Assembly: GCA_023525975.1 (NCBI GenBank)
Contig: JAKNSE010000037.1
Location: 7,670,501 to 7,734,500 of the forward strand
Origin: Smallanthus sonchifolius
Taxonomy: Eukaryota; Streptophyta; Magnoliopsida; Asterales; Asteraceae
DNA length: 64,000 nucleotides
Direction of reading: 5' to 3'
Part shown: piece by piece, positions 22,359-33,130 of the stretch
How positions within the stretch are numbered: the first letter of the stretch is position 1
How the letters are laid out: each line of letters begins with the position of its first letter
Program-made: the position numbers and the translations under genes
Notes under the pieces: generated by a model
What the model was told of the DNA's origin: nothing
Seen by the model: only the letters and a program-made list of their open reading frames with translations
The model's database searches: none

Positions 22359-24601
22359 AACTGGATACCCATATCTTTTTTGCTTTTACGTGTTTTTTCT
22401 GTTGACAAAGGTGGAGGTATTTGCTCTCGGAGAAGGATAAGAGGACGGATTTGAAAGATCCGGAAGAAACACATCTGGAAAAAGGAAGTCTTTATAAAAA
22501 CTCCATCGATTGACCGATTGAATTTTTAGGTTTTTGATTTCGTAGGTGAAGAGAAGCGAAATTAAAACCCCAGACGGTTTCGATTTTGAGCAGACGGGTT
22601 CAATTTTCTGTTTTATGGTTACAAATAGTAGGGTTAATTGTTTTGTGTTGATAATAGGTTATTTTAATGATACTTTACGTTTCCAGAAATTGAGGTTAGG
22701 ATCTCTAATTCAAGTGTATTTGATCGTAAATTTTCCAGAATTATCACCGCCATTTTCAATCATTACACATGTTATAGATCTTTGAACCTAATTTTTGTAT
22801 GTACTTTTTTTCATATTAATTGATCAACTCATCTTGTGTGCAGAAACTAAGACATTCTTTGGGGATGAAAAGATTAAGGTATGCAGATTTCTTTGTTGAT
22901 CTACAAATTGTTGTTAGAAATTTAGGGGATCATTGTGAATTGAAATAATAAAATTAGATGATCAGTATACTGATGCTAAAGAACCTAAGAGTGGGTAGAT
23001 AATTTGACATTTTTTTTTTTCAATATTCAATTTTCTTAAAGAAAAGGTTCTCATGTGCTTCTCCAAATCAGATTATTTTAGCTGCAATTAATAAAAAAAA
23101 ATAGTCATAATCATATTGCGATGATTAAACATACACACCATGATGCAGGACTTTGTCAATTTTACCCTTCATTACATTGTTGATTTATATATCCCAATAA
23201 AAAGGTTAGTGAAAATCTAACTATAGGGTTAATGATCTTTTTAGCATCTTAATAGAACCTATGAAATCTTAACTATAGGAAACTTTCATTAAGTTTCGAA
23301 GTGGAATGTTTAATGTTTCAGCAGTTGGGCGAAACTCCAGTCAATAAGAAAGAGATGAGTTTGAGAAGTATGAAACTCTTTTTCGTTTGGAACAAAAGTT
23401 TATATCTGCAATCTGAATCTTTGATATTAAATTACAATTAACATTCGCATGAAAATGGTAGAAGTCCGGGAAAAGTTTGCTCATCTTAACTTTATGTTTT
23501 CCATTGGTGGCCAAGTTATCTTTGATGTGATTAACTTCTTACTTATGAAAGAACATGCAATTATAATTTATATTATTGATAAAAAAAATTAAAAATGCTT
23601 TTAAAAGGCCTTCCCCAAAGGTTGGGACAGAACTTATTGTTTGAAATACTTGTAAGAATTTCAGAAGATTATTTTTTTGGAGACAAGACTTATAATGTAA
23701 GCTCTTTTTATCTTCCATTACATTTCTTGGGTTTTTTTTTCTTGTTTTAATGTGTAGAATTAGTGATATTTTCTGGGTAATAAGCCAGTTTTTCACTTTC
23801 TTACAAGGCACTTTGCATGGTATATATGTTACTTTTATCTCTATGTATATTTTATGCATTGCATTTTTTGAGTCAATGTTCTTGACTCAAAGCTCGCTTG
23901 AAATTGTAAACGAGCCAAGCTTAAGCCAAGGTTTGGCTCGTTGGTTTGCTTAAACTAACCCAATTTGTAACATTTTATAATGCAAGTAAACGAAATTCAA
24001 TCTTTTATGCCAGGCATTATTCGGCACCATTTGCATCAAGACCTTTCCTTTCTTCGAAGTCCTAACAATCTAACCAAGGCAAACTGAGTCGAAACCAAGA
24101 TTTGCCAATCTTTTTAAAACCATACCAAACCGAGCCGAGCTCAAGCTTTCAGCTCGGTTTAAAATTCAAGATTGAGCATGCCCTACATCGACTCCATGAT
24201 CAAAGTGATGGAACAGACAACGGTAGAATACCTCCTATATTTTAAAATGGTCTGTAACTCTTATTTAAACCGACCTGTATCATGCAACAACATTATAAAT
24301 CAGTATGCATAAAACTTAATTGACATAATTTGTAATCAAGGTGCCAAAAAGGTGAAATTGTTTCGACTCATTACACCCCAGAAATGACGATAAAAATTGG
24401 AACAAATTATACATAAACTGGTGATTTCCCCAACTCTACCATGCCATTTTAACAAAAATAAAATGGTCTATACATTATTAACCATTCTACCAAGATTTCA
24501 ACCAGTGACAAGTTATAACCAACTTCAATTATCTACAAAAACGGACGGATTTTGCTGTGTTTGTTGGTTGAATTTCGACCCAGACGGGTATAATTTCGAC
24601 G
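22359..24601. other. Spacer with faint gene-like remnants
   Basis: No complete gene is seen. Between 22365 and 23760 there are exon-like pieces with splice-like edges on the plus strand, for example near 22845-22880 and 23322-23370, and a frame at 22546-22785. None matches a family I recognise and none joins into a long frame. From 23870 to 24190 the sequence is rich in GAGCC/GGCTC words typical of decayed repeats. Confidence 0.4.
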
Positions 24602-27600
24602 TCATTCTAGTTCTTTCAGAAAATCAATGTTATCAACAAAAACCTGCAATATACAAGCAAATTATCAAAATGGTTTCTTTATGTTGATAGATGGTGGATG
24701 AATCAATCTCTTTCAAAAGCTAAAGAGATCTTCAAGGTTGTCAAAATGCAGAGTGAACTTTTAGAGGTGGCAAAACGGGTTGGATTAAACTAGGTTGATC
24801 TGAAATACTTCCATAATTTTTAAATTTTTATAACTATTTATGGTGTCAAATATTTACGAGAAATTATCAAGACTTTCTTTATAAAAGGAGATAATCCATT
24901 TCATATGGTCGGGTTCGTCTGAATTTAATCTTAAACAAGTTAAATAAAAGAATAGTTAAAAGGGTAATAGATCAAACATGCCAAACGGATTGAAAGCTGC
25001 TCTAAGTGTACTTCTAATGCATACATGATACTCTAAGTGTAAGGATACTTCTTTTTCGTTCATATTTAATATATTAATTACTTATTACAAATTACTGCAA
25101 ATGAACAATTTTTGTGCCCTGACCCGCCCATATTAAGCGGGTGTTTGGATGTGTATTTTGGAAGTAATCAAGTAATATTGGATATTCATAATTCGTAATC
25201 AAATTAGCCATCTATATACTCATTACTGTTATTCCAAGTCGAATTAATCAGTTCAAAACTCAATATTGCGCAAAAAGTTGGGGGGGTGTGTGTTTATCTA
25301 AAATGGGTCAAAATAAGAAAGAAAAAAAAAGAGTTATTAAAAGGGCAACGATCAAATGGGTTGAAGGTGGTCAAAAGTATATTTTTCATGCATTCGACCA
25401 TGTATCTTTGTTTATTCAAAGATTTAGATTATTACTGTAATAATATTGTTTTAATCCTACTTATTAATAAATAAAAGGTCATAAAATAGCTTGGTACTTT
25501 CACAAATGTTCCAAGATGGTACATGTAACCATTTTGACCCTTATTAAAACTAACCTTTTCACCCCCAACCGTTTTGCCACCTCTACATTTCATGAAAAGA
25601 TTGTGTAAACCTAGTATGTGAACTTACCGTTTTCCAACCATCAGGATCCAAACACGCTGTAATTTTGGTGCTAATACCAGGTAAGGGCCCGGGTTCTCTG
25701 GTAATTTTCCCGCCAAAAAGTTTAACTGCTTCTGCCGTTTTATAAACATCGTCTGTGCCTATTGCTATCTGTTTATTAAGCAAAAATTTAGTTACCAAAT
25801 CTGACCCATGAGGATGATATTGCATGATATAAATACAAAAAAAGAAAGAGAAGGTATATCTTTATTGACCTGCGCATAAGCATTTCCTTTGTCATATTCT
25901 GTGACCCCATAATTGTAAGTCAACTCTAGGACAGCATTTTTATCTTCTTGTCCATAACCCATCATTGCAATGGTGTACTACAGAATCAAATATTTGTTGT
26001 GGTATTAAAAATGTTAAAGGCTTGTTTAAGAAGACAATAAATAGTCAAATTTAGACATTTTGTATATAAAAAGTTCAAGATTCCATATATAAAAAACGAC
26101 GCAAAAACCCTTGATTTAATGAAAAAGGATAATTTTTATAACGTTCAAGGGGCAACCTGAACACACATCATAAACCTAAATAACATTTGTAATTATAGGC
26201 AGATTGGGTGACGAGAACAATTTTCTGTTTTATGACACTGTCAGGTATGATGCTTTTTATCCACTAATTTTTTTAATAAATAATTTACACATTTAATATA
26301 ATTACAAACAATATTGTTACAAGAATTATCTAAATACTTCAAAAGCGATTTAAGAGGTTGAATGCATTAAAAATACGCTTCAGCAAGTTTCAACCCATTT
26401 GACACGTTCCCTTTTTAGCTATTTTTATTCGACCCGTTTGAGATTAAAAGTTAACCCAAATCAGCCCATTCATAAGTAAATGGGTTGAAATTGCCACCTC
26501 TGTCAAAACTGATTGAAAATTACAAAACTTTGGAAAAAGAAATTAGACATGTACTTTACAAAAAGAAATTAGACATGTGTTTGTTTATAATCAAAAAGAA
26601 ATTACAAATCAGCCATTCATAAGTAAATGGGTTGAAATTGCCACCTCCATCAAAACTCAAAACTGATTGAAAAGTACTAAACTTTGGAAAAAGAAATTAG
26701 ACATGTACTTTACTGTAAGTGTAAAAGAACATGCTAAACCCAACTTCCATTTGTGAATCGAAAGGGAATTATATGCCTAAAACACTGATAAGAACCACAA
26801 ATTATTATTATTATTAGATAAATCTAATTATTATTTTTATGTTTTATTAATTAATAAGAGGACGGTCTAGGGAAGCAAGATAACTTGGGGCGCAAGCCAC
26901 GCGTCACACATTGAAGGGATTATAAATATTTTAGGCGTATGTATCACTACTCTTGTTAATTTACCTTGTATTCAGGGTTATCTCTTCGGCGAAAAAGCTC
27001 CATACCAAAAGCCTAAAGTATATACAGGATTTAAAAAATATGTATTAAGTTAGCCCACAAAAAATAGATTGAATGTGATAATCAAAATATTCTTATTTAC
27101 AAGAAAACTTCAAACCTTCTCATGAAACGCAATGGAACGATCAAGATCTCCAACACGAAGCATTACTTGACAAAGGGGTTCTGGAGTGGGACCCCTTTCA
27201 ATAAGTTCAAATTTATAACCATCAGGATCTTCAATAAATGCAATAATTGATTTTCCACCTTTGACGGGACCCGGTTCCCGGGATACAATGCCACCCTTAG
27301 CCTTTATGAGATCAACAGTCTTAGCAACCTGCAAAATCCAGAAAATTATTTTATTAAATGCGAGGGTAATTTAGGGGATGTTTAGATTCGTGTTCTGGAA
27401 CTGAATATCCGATTAATCTGACTTGAACTTGTAATAATAACGTTTTTTTTGTTGTATGGATAAACAGAGTTTGCTTCTAAGTATCTTATTATGGGTCAAA
27501 TAATTAGCTTTGAATAGTCAGTTTCATTAAATTACCTATTCACCCGTCTTTTAACATAAATTGAAGTATTTTACTTTTACTTCACAAAATGCCTCCCCCT

Positions 27601-30600
27601 CTTTTTCACAAAATGTCCTTTCTGGTCATTTTATCTATTAATTTCTTAAAGAATCAGAATTGTCTTAGCACTTAAACAGGTGATCATCTGATTATTATGA
27701 CTTCAACCACATAAGCACATCAAAAACATTATCTTCTACAGCCTGTTTTATTACAAACTATTAATCCTGAGTACTTGATGTCACACAATCATTTTCAAAA
27801 TGCCCATCTAACTGTAAAATTCAATTTTGGACCAACTTTATACCCACTGCAACAAAACTGGTGATCTGAGTGTAAATTAAAATTACCTATCTACCGATTC
27901 TTTTAGCATAGTTTGAGAAATTTATGCTCTTATTTCACAAAACAACTCCTTTTTTCACAGAAAATGTCTTTGTGGTCGTTTTATCTATTAATTTCTTGAA
28001 TACTCCGAAATTGTCAAACGTTCAAACACGTGATTATCTGATTATTACAACTTAAAACAGCACAAGCACATCCAAACACTATCTTCTACAGTCCGTTTTA
28101 TTACAACTGTCTCCTATTATCAATATCACATAATCCTTTCAAAACACATAACCAAACACCCGTATATCTAGGATTAAGACCTTATTCACTATAGTAGTAG
28201 CTTGGTTTTCACGATATAAATGTCAACTACAAGAGTGATAATAAAGCTTTTTTTCCAATATAAAAGGATCATGCTTGTAGATATAAGTAAGACAAACTTA
28301 AAAATAAGAAAAATTCATCCCTGAAGAAATGAAATCACTAATACATGCGAAAATAGTCCAATTAACTTTCAATGCTACAATTGACGTCATCTGCTTAAAT
28401 TAATCAACATCATGGAAATTCGTATATCCAGATGCAAGAACCTATAGAAATCAAATGGTAAAAGTTTCACTCACGTCATCAACCGCAATGCCAAAATGAC
28501 CAAATGCAGTTCCAATGTCATATTTGTCAACTCCATAATCTGGCAGCATGAATGTATATTAGTCATATGCAAAGGTTGTATATGTAATCATTGTCCTTAA
28601 AAGTTAATCAATGTGATTCATATGAAGTATAATGCTATAGATGTTGACATTATAAAAGAGTATGTATATAGATACTACCAATTTGCCATCCAACGCACCA
28701 CTTCCTATAAAAGGGAGTGTAAATACGGGGAGAGAATATGTATCAAATTACATGTGTTTTTTCTAACTATACTAGTCGTGGTAGTGCTAGCAATGGTGGA
28801 GCCGAAAAACTATCCAAGCGGATTAAAAATAAAATTGACCCATTAGCCTTTAGCAAACTTTTTTGAGTTTATCGATTTGATTCACTAGTGATAAAATACA
28901 ACCTAAACCAATCGTTAGAAAACAATCAATGTTAACACCAATATCACCATTTTCCCCTTTACCAATGAAATGAAACTATATATCATGGTTTAAAAAAACG
29001 GTCGAGGCGTACGCCTCGAGGCGAGGCGGAGAGAAATCGAGTCTGAGGCGATGCCTCAGGGGCCATTTTGGTACGTGCGCCTCACAGAGCTGAGGCGTTA
29101 AAAAAACGTGAAAGTCGTGCGCCTCGAGGCGCGCCTCTTGCTGTTTTTGACTTTTTCGGATGAAATTAGTTAGGAAAGTTCTATATTTATAAGATATATA
29201 GTTTTTATATGTTGTTTTAGACTTTCTATGATGAAATTAGTAAGGAAAGTTCTATATTTATAAGATATATAATTTTTATATTTATTTTTTAACTCCGCCT
29301 CGGGTTTACGCCTCGGTTCGCCTCGAGGCTTACGCCTCGTGAGGCGAAGGGAAAACGCCTCGAGGCGCGATTCCGTTCTTTTAAACTTTGCTATATATTA
29401 TTACCATTTTGCTCAGATTTTTGGTTGAACCTCATTTATGGTTAGTTTTACTAAGTTCAATTTTTTTCAGATAGCTAAACCAAATGCAGCTATAGTTTCT
29501 TTGTATAAAAAAAATGCATTTTACGTAAAATACTTGGAATACAAAGAAAATTAATCTTAAAAAAAGTTTCAAATACTGTTAATGTGGATAGTACCTGTGA
29601 CCTTAACCTCTTTAATCTGCCACACTTAGTGATAACTTATCCAGATAATTTATAACTTAGCAAAAATTCAGTTGGGGCAAGTGCCCACCCTGCCCCCACC
29701 GAGGCTCCGCCCCTGAGTGGTGATAACACTGATACTGGTTATAGATTCATGCATAACAAAAAGTAGTTTGAAGATAGTTTACTGTATGTGAGTTCAATCA
29801 CGAAGTGAGAATCCTCTGGTCCATATCCAAGAAAGGCATTCGTGTATCTCTCCTCAGGTATGTCTCTTTTTCTCAACAGTTTCATCCCTAGGCACTCTGT
29901 ATAGAACCTGCAAACACATTTCAATTGTATCCACATATTAACAAAACAATAGAAATAAAAAAATTAACAAGAACTTAAAACATTAGGAATTAGCATAATG
30001 TAATATAAAAAGTTACTTTATTGTTCTGTCCAAGTCACCAACACGATAAACAACATGAAGCATTCTTCTCTTGTCACTTTTTACCCATTCTAAGGCATTT
30101 TCTTGGGTGATTGTTGTGCTTCCTTGGGCCATCCTTACTATTGTTTTAGCTGATTTACAGTTTGCTTGTCTAAATATCGTACAAGCTTCAAGACCAAAAA
30201 GTTTTGACTGTGATCCAACTGGAAAAACATAAAAACGCCACATGGTAATATAAGATATTAATAGACTATGAGCTACCACAATATAATATCCATAAAATGA
30301 AATCCTTCTGTTAAATCTATTTGTCATCACAAAAAAAACTAGTACGTTGTGACCTACTCACCCATGGTTCAGGGCTTAAAATAAAGTTCAGTCAGCCTTA
30401 CGCTGTGTTCCCGAGTCTAATAAAGGAAAGAAAAGAAGAGAAAATGAATTAGAGAGAAAAAAGAAAGGGAGGGGAAGGAAAAGAAGGGAATTAAGGAGAG
30501 AAAAGAAAGAGAGGGAAATGACAGATATAACGTAATTTCGTGTTACAGAGTCCGAAGGAAACGAAAATAAAGTAGAGATTTTATATGTTTACTTTCATTC

Positions 30601-31570
30601 CTTCCGATTTGGAAGGAAAGTTGGGAATGAAGATTATTAAAAATCTTATTTTCTTTCCACTTCCTTTCATTAAAAAACTCGGGAACATAAAATTTTTGAG
30701 TTTGTTTCCACTTCCTTCTATTAAAAAACTCGGGAACATAAATCTTTTCCAGTTTCCTTCCATTTCCTTTAACTTCTCTCTTTAAAATGGACTAGGGAAC
30801 ACAACGTTAAAGCCCTAATTTCCCCAATTTCATACACATATAATCAACACAATGTCATATTAATACAACTAATCAACATAATATTAGATTAGTTTCTGCT
30901 CGAATAAATTCCTACGTGTTCTTAACAACAAATCGAACAAAACACACAAATTTGCACAAATGCACTAGAATTCGTTAATTCCTAAGCGGAAACTAAACCT
31001 AATGAAGCAAATTCAAGCCAAATTAAAATAGAAGCAATCCAATCTATCAACCTAAACACAACTAAATGCTCAAATCAACAACAAAAAACAAAACAATACC
31101 TATTCATATCCATAATTCCATACCACTGGAAGCAAAGTGAATCAAATTGAACCGTGACATTGCATAAATGCACTAGAACTTGCTAATTCGTAATCAGAAA
31201 TTGAACCTAATCAAGCAAATTCAAGCCAAAATACGATAAGCTTAATCGAATTGAACCGCTAATTTGCATAAATGCACTAGAACTCGTTAAATAAAACGTA
31301 AGCAGAAACTAAACCTAATTAAGCAAATTCAAGCCAAATTATAATACAAACAACCCTATCTATCAACCTACACACAAATTAAACGCTCAAATCATCAAAA
31401 AAGAAAATAAAACGTATTCAAATCCATAATTCCATACCACTGGAAGCAAAGTGAATCGAATTGAACCGCGAAGAAGAATTAAGCATGCAGATTCTGCCAC
31501 CTAACCGACTAGTGGCGAACGATGATAGTGACGGACGAATCGTTGACGCCATCGGTAAAATCCGCACCAT
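24602..31570 (-). CDS. GLX1: Plastid lactoylglutathione lyase (glyoxalase I), 9 exons
   Basis: It converts the hemithioacetal of methylglyoxal and glutathione to S-lactoylglutathione (EC 4.4.1.5). Exons: 31438-31570, 30017-30218, 29783-29907, 28475-28539, 27116-27328, 26965-27012, 25870-25977, 25628-25768, 24602-24643. All junctions are GT-AG and the sum is 1077 bases, 358 residues plus stop. Residues 1 to about 73 (MVRILPMASTIRPSLSS) are Ser/Arg-rich and lack acidic residues at the start, typical of a plastid transit peptide, as in the plastid glyoxalase I of Arabidopsis. Two glyoxalase folds follow (about 97-220 and 227-345). Fold 1 has the expected metal ligands H99, E150, H168 and E216. 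In fold 2 two of these positions are Gln and the last is lost, so only fold 1 should be catalytic. Introns hold transposons and tandem duplications, yet the frame is intact. Confidence 0.95.
24762..25585. mobile_element. hAT-like element in the last GLX1 intron
   Basis: A perfect 17-base inverted pair, TAGAGGTGGCAAAACGG at 24762 and its complement ending at 25585, bounds this AT-rich segment. The ends resemble hAT termini. The flanking eight bases do not match each other, so either the duplication has decayed or the ends come from two copies. No transposase is present. Confidence 0.55.
26465..26715. repeat. Tandem duplication in a GLX1 intron
   Basis: CATTCATAAGTAAATGGGTT and the following 90 or so bases (26469-26560) recur at 26612-26715 with few changes. 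The unit is about 145 bases and non-coding. Confidence 0.8.
27560..28110. repeat. Spaced direct duplication in a GLX1 intron
   Basis: Two stretches of about 190 bases (27560-27750 and 27920-28110) share TTTTATCTATTAATTTCTT, GTGAT(T/C)ATCTGATTATTA and CTATCTTCTACAG-like words in the same order. They are more diverged than the 26465 repeat, so the duplication is older. Confidence 0.7.
28791..29715. mobile_element. Possible hAT-like MITE in a GLX1 intron, with nested element
   Basis: The left end CAATGGTGGAGCCGA and inverted right end CCGAGGCTCCGCCCCTG resemble the CAGTGACGGAGC / CAGGGGTGGAGG ends of the MITE at 40061-40271. The flanking eight bases match at five positions only. The GAGGCG element at 28984-29390 would be nested inside it. 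Confidence 0.45.
28984..29390. mobile_element. hAT MITE rich in GCCTCGAGGCG palindromes
   Basis: The ends CATGGTTTAAAAAAACGG and (inverted) CAAAGTTTAAAAGAACGG lie between perfect 8-bp duplications CTATATAT (28976-28983 and 29391-29398). Both halves are packed with GAGGCG/CGCCTC words, several as the palindrome GCCTCGAGGC, and GC content is far above the surrounding intron. No coding capacity. Confidence 0.85.
30401..30806. mobile_element. PIF/Harbinger-type MITE in GLX1 intron 1
   Basis: The ends CGCTGTGTTCCCGAGTC and (inverted) CGTTGTGTTCCCTAGTC are flanked by TTA on both sides, the 3-bp duplication of PIF/Harbinger elements. The inside is purine-rich on the left and T-rich on the right, so the whole 406 bp can fold back. 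No coding capacity. Confidence 0.8.
30950..31445. repeat. Tandem duplications reaching into GLX1 exon 1
   Basis: AAATGCACTAGAA and GCAAATTCAAGCCAAA recur three times (about 30960-31030, 31170-31235 and 31270-31340). A 60-base stretch covering the end of exon 1 and its splice donor (31413-31470) recurs 314 bases away at 31100-31155, so intron 1 carries a second copy of the donor. Confidence 0.8.
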
Positions 31571-31934
31571 CTCCGTTCACGAAATTCCGCTAATTACAAA
31601 CATAAACACACACTATACGGCGGATTTGAGGTGTTTCTGTGTGTTTATCAGTTCGTGAAGGGCGTGCGAAGGAGAGAATTTGTTTTTTGTTCCAAGGGAA
31701 GGATTGATTCGAGCTTTATCGTTGTTCAGGGGTTGTTTGGTTGCGAGGTTATGGGTGCTCTTAACCGGGATAAGATCGTGTTAAATGTGAAGAGGATAGC
31801 CCATGTATATGCAAGGGCTTCTTATAGACCTTGGCCCAATGTTTGAGTCCGGTCGTTGAGTCAAGCCCAAGAGATTTACTTAGGGCTTGGTGGCTTCCAG
31901 AAAACATAGGTTTGGGCCGTTTGGCTCATTAAAG
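31571..31934 (-). promoter_or_regulatory. Probable 5' UTR and promoter of GLX1
   Basis: The segment upstream of the start codon is moderately GC-rich near the gene. CTATAAG on the minus strand (31821-31827) could be the TATA box, about 250 bases upstream of the ATG. Short plus-strand frames here (31461-31658 and 31631-31846) overlap the exon in antisense or run through the promoter and look like chance. Confidence 0.35.
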
Positions 31935-32218
31935 TAGAGGTGAAAAAAATAGAATCGGTTTTAAACTCAAACCGGAACCGATTTTGAACCCGGTTTGACA
32001 AGAACCGGTTAGGAACCCACTTGAACCGTCAATTTGTTATCGGTTTGAGAACTCCTCACTACAAACAAGTTAAAACTAGACTGATTAAAAACTGGTGTAA
32101 AAAAAAAGGAACTGAACCGATCATTTTCCACTTCACGAACCGGTTTCGCCGAAAACCGATTTTGACCATCGTCAATCGGAACTGAACCAGTTTGTTAAAA
32201 AAATGACTTATACACCTA
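31935..32218. mobile_element. Non-autonomous relative of the hAT at 13591
   Basis: The element starts TAGAGGTGAAAAAAATAG and ends ATGACTTATACACCTA, the same termini as the hAT at 13591-16516. It carries the same subterminal AACCGG/CCGGTT words. The flanks CATTAAAG and CAATATAG agree at six of eight positions, a worn 8-bp duplication. It is 284 bp with no coding capacity and lies just upstream of GLX1. Confidence 0.75.
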
Positions 32219-32593
32219 CAATATAGTAAAAAAGGTAGGTTTGGGCTTAAAAATAATTATTTTAATAGTAACACGAAAATTTAGGGTATTATAAGAAAAA
32301 TAAAAATGAAAGTAACACATTGAAGTACATTTATGGTGTCTATTAAAGGTGTGATACAATCATCATTGCATAAGGTACAACTTTTGATGAAAAACGAAGA
32401 AAATTAAACAACGAAGAGACAACAACAAACTCCACTCTTATCTTACAAGATACATGCAAATGAACTACATACAATTAACAAAAGTCGGGTCTCGACTTCT
32501 TTCTAATGGATATAGAGCCTTTTACATGGTCTCTAAATATTTTGATCTCTGAACAATCTTTTAAATCTTCAAGACTGATATATTGTTGTCGTA

Positions 32594-33130
32594 CTATTCT
32601 AGAAAAAAAATGTATGCATTGTCATGTACCCAAATATAGGGATGATATGTTTCATCATAGTAATATAAGAAGCTCCTAGTTCCACTAGCACCAGCACCAC
32701 CTTTACGACCAACACTCCCACCTCCACCAGGAACATAAGCATTGTAAATTTTCTTGCTTTTCAACCTCTTTGACGAACCAGGCTTGAGCGTATGAACTTT
32801 CTTTAATATCGGCCCCACTCTTATTTGCAACTCAACGGGCCTATCACTAAGGTTCCAGACCCTCGTACCAAACCCTGAAACTTGAGTATGATCCCGACAT
32901 CCATTGAAACACTTTGCGATCGCCAAAAGATTGCAATTTTGCATTTGGGTTCTTTGAAAGAATATTGGGTTGTTCTTGTGTTTTTGGATCATGAGTGATT
33001 TTTGGTGCATCAAAGACAGTTTTGGGGCTTTTGTTATGGGAAGTGGTAGGGTTCAAGAACCATTAAAGGGTAGACAAGATCTTAATTGTACATTGAAATT
33101 ATTGATAAAAGTGGGATCATTTAAGGACTT
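32594..33130 (-). pseudogene. Frameshifted conserved plant gene, unidentified
   Basis: Coding-like sequence runs through at least three frames. About 33045-33125 gives LKSPLNDPTFINNF, then 32850-33056 gives NPTTSHNKSPKTVF and DRKVFQWMSG, and 32594-32900 gives the best part, including TRVWNLSDRPVELQIRVG, LKPGSSKRL and YYYDETYHPYIWVHDN, ending in a stop at 32594. Composition and motif quality suggest a real protein, but a TGA and frame changes break it. A glycine-rich stretch precedes the Tyr/His-rich C-terminus. I do not recognise the family. The lack of introns could mean a retrocopy. Confidence 0.5.
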
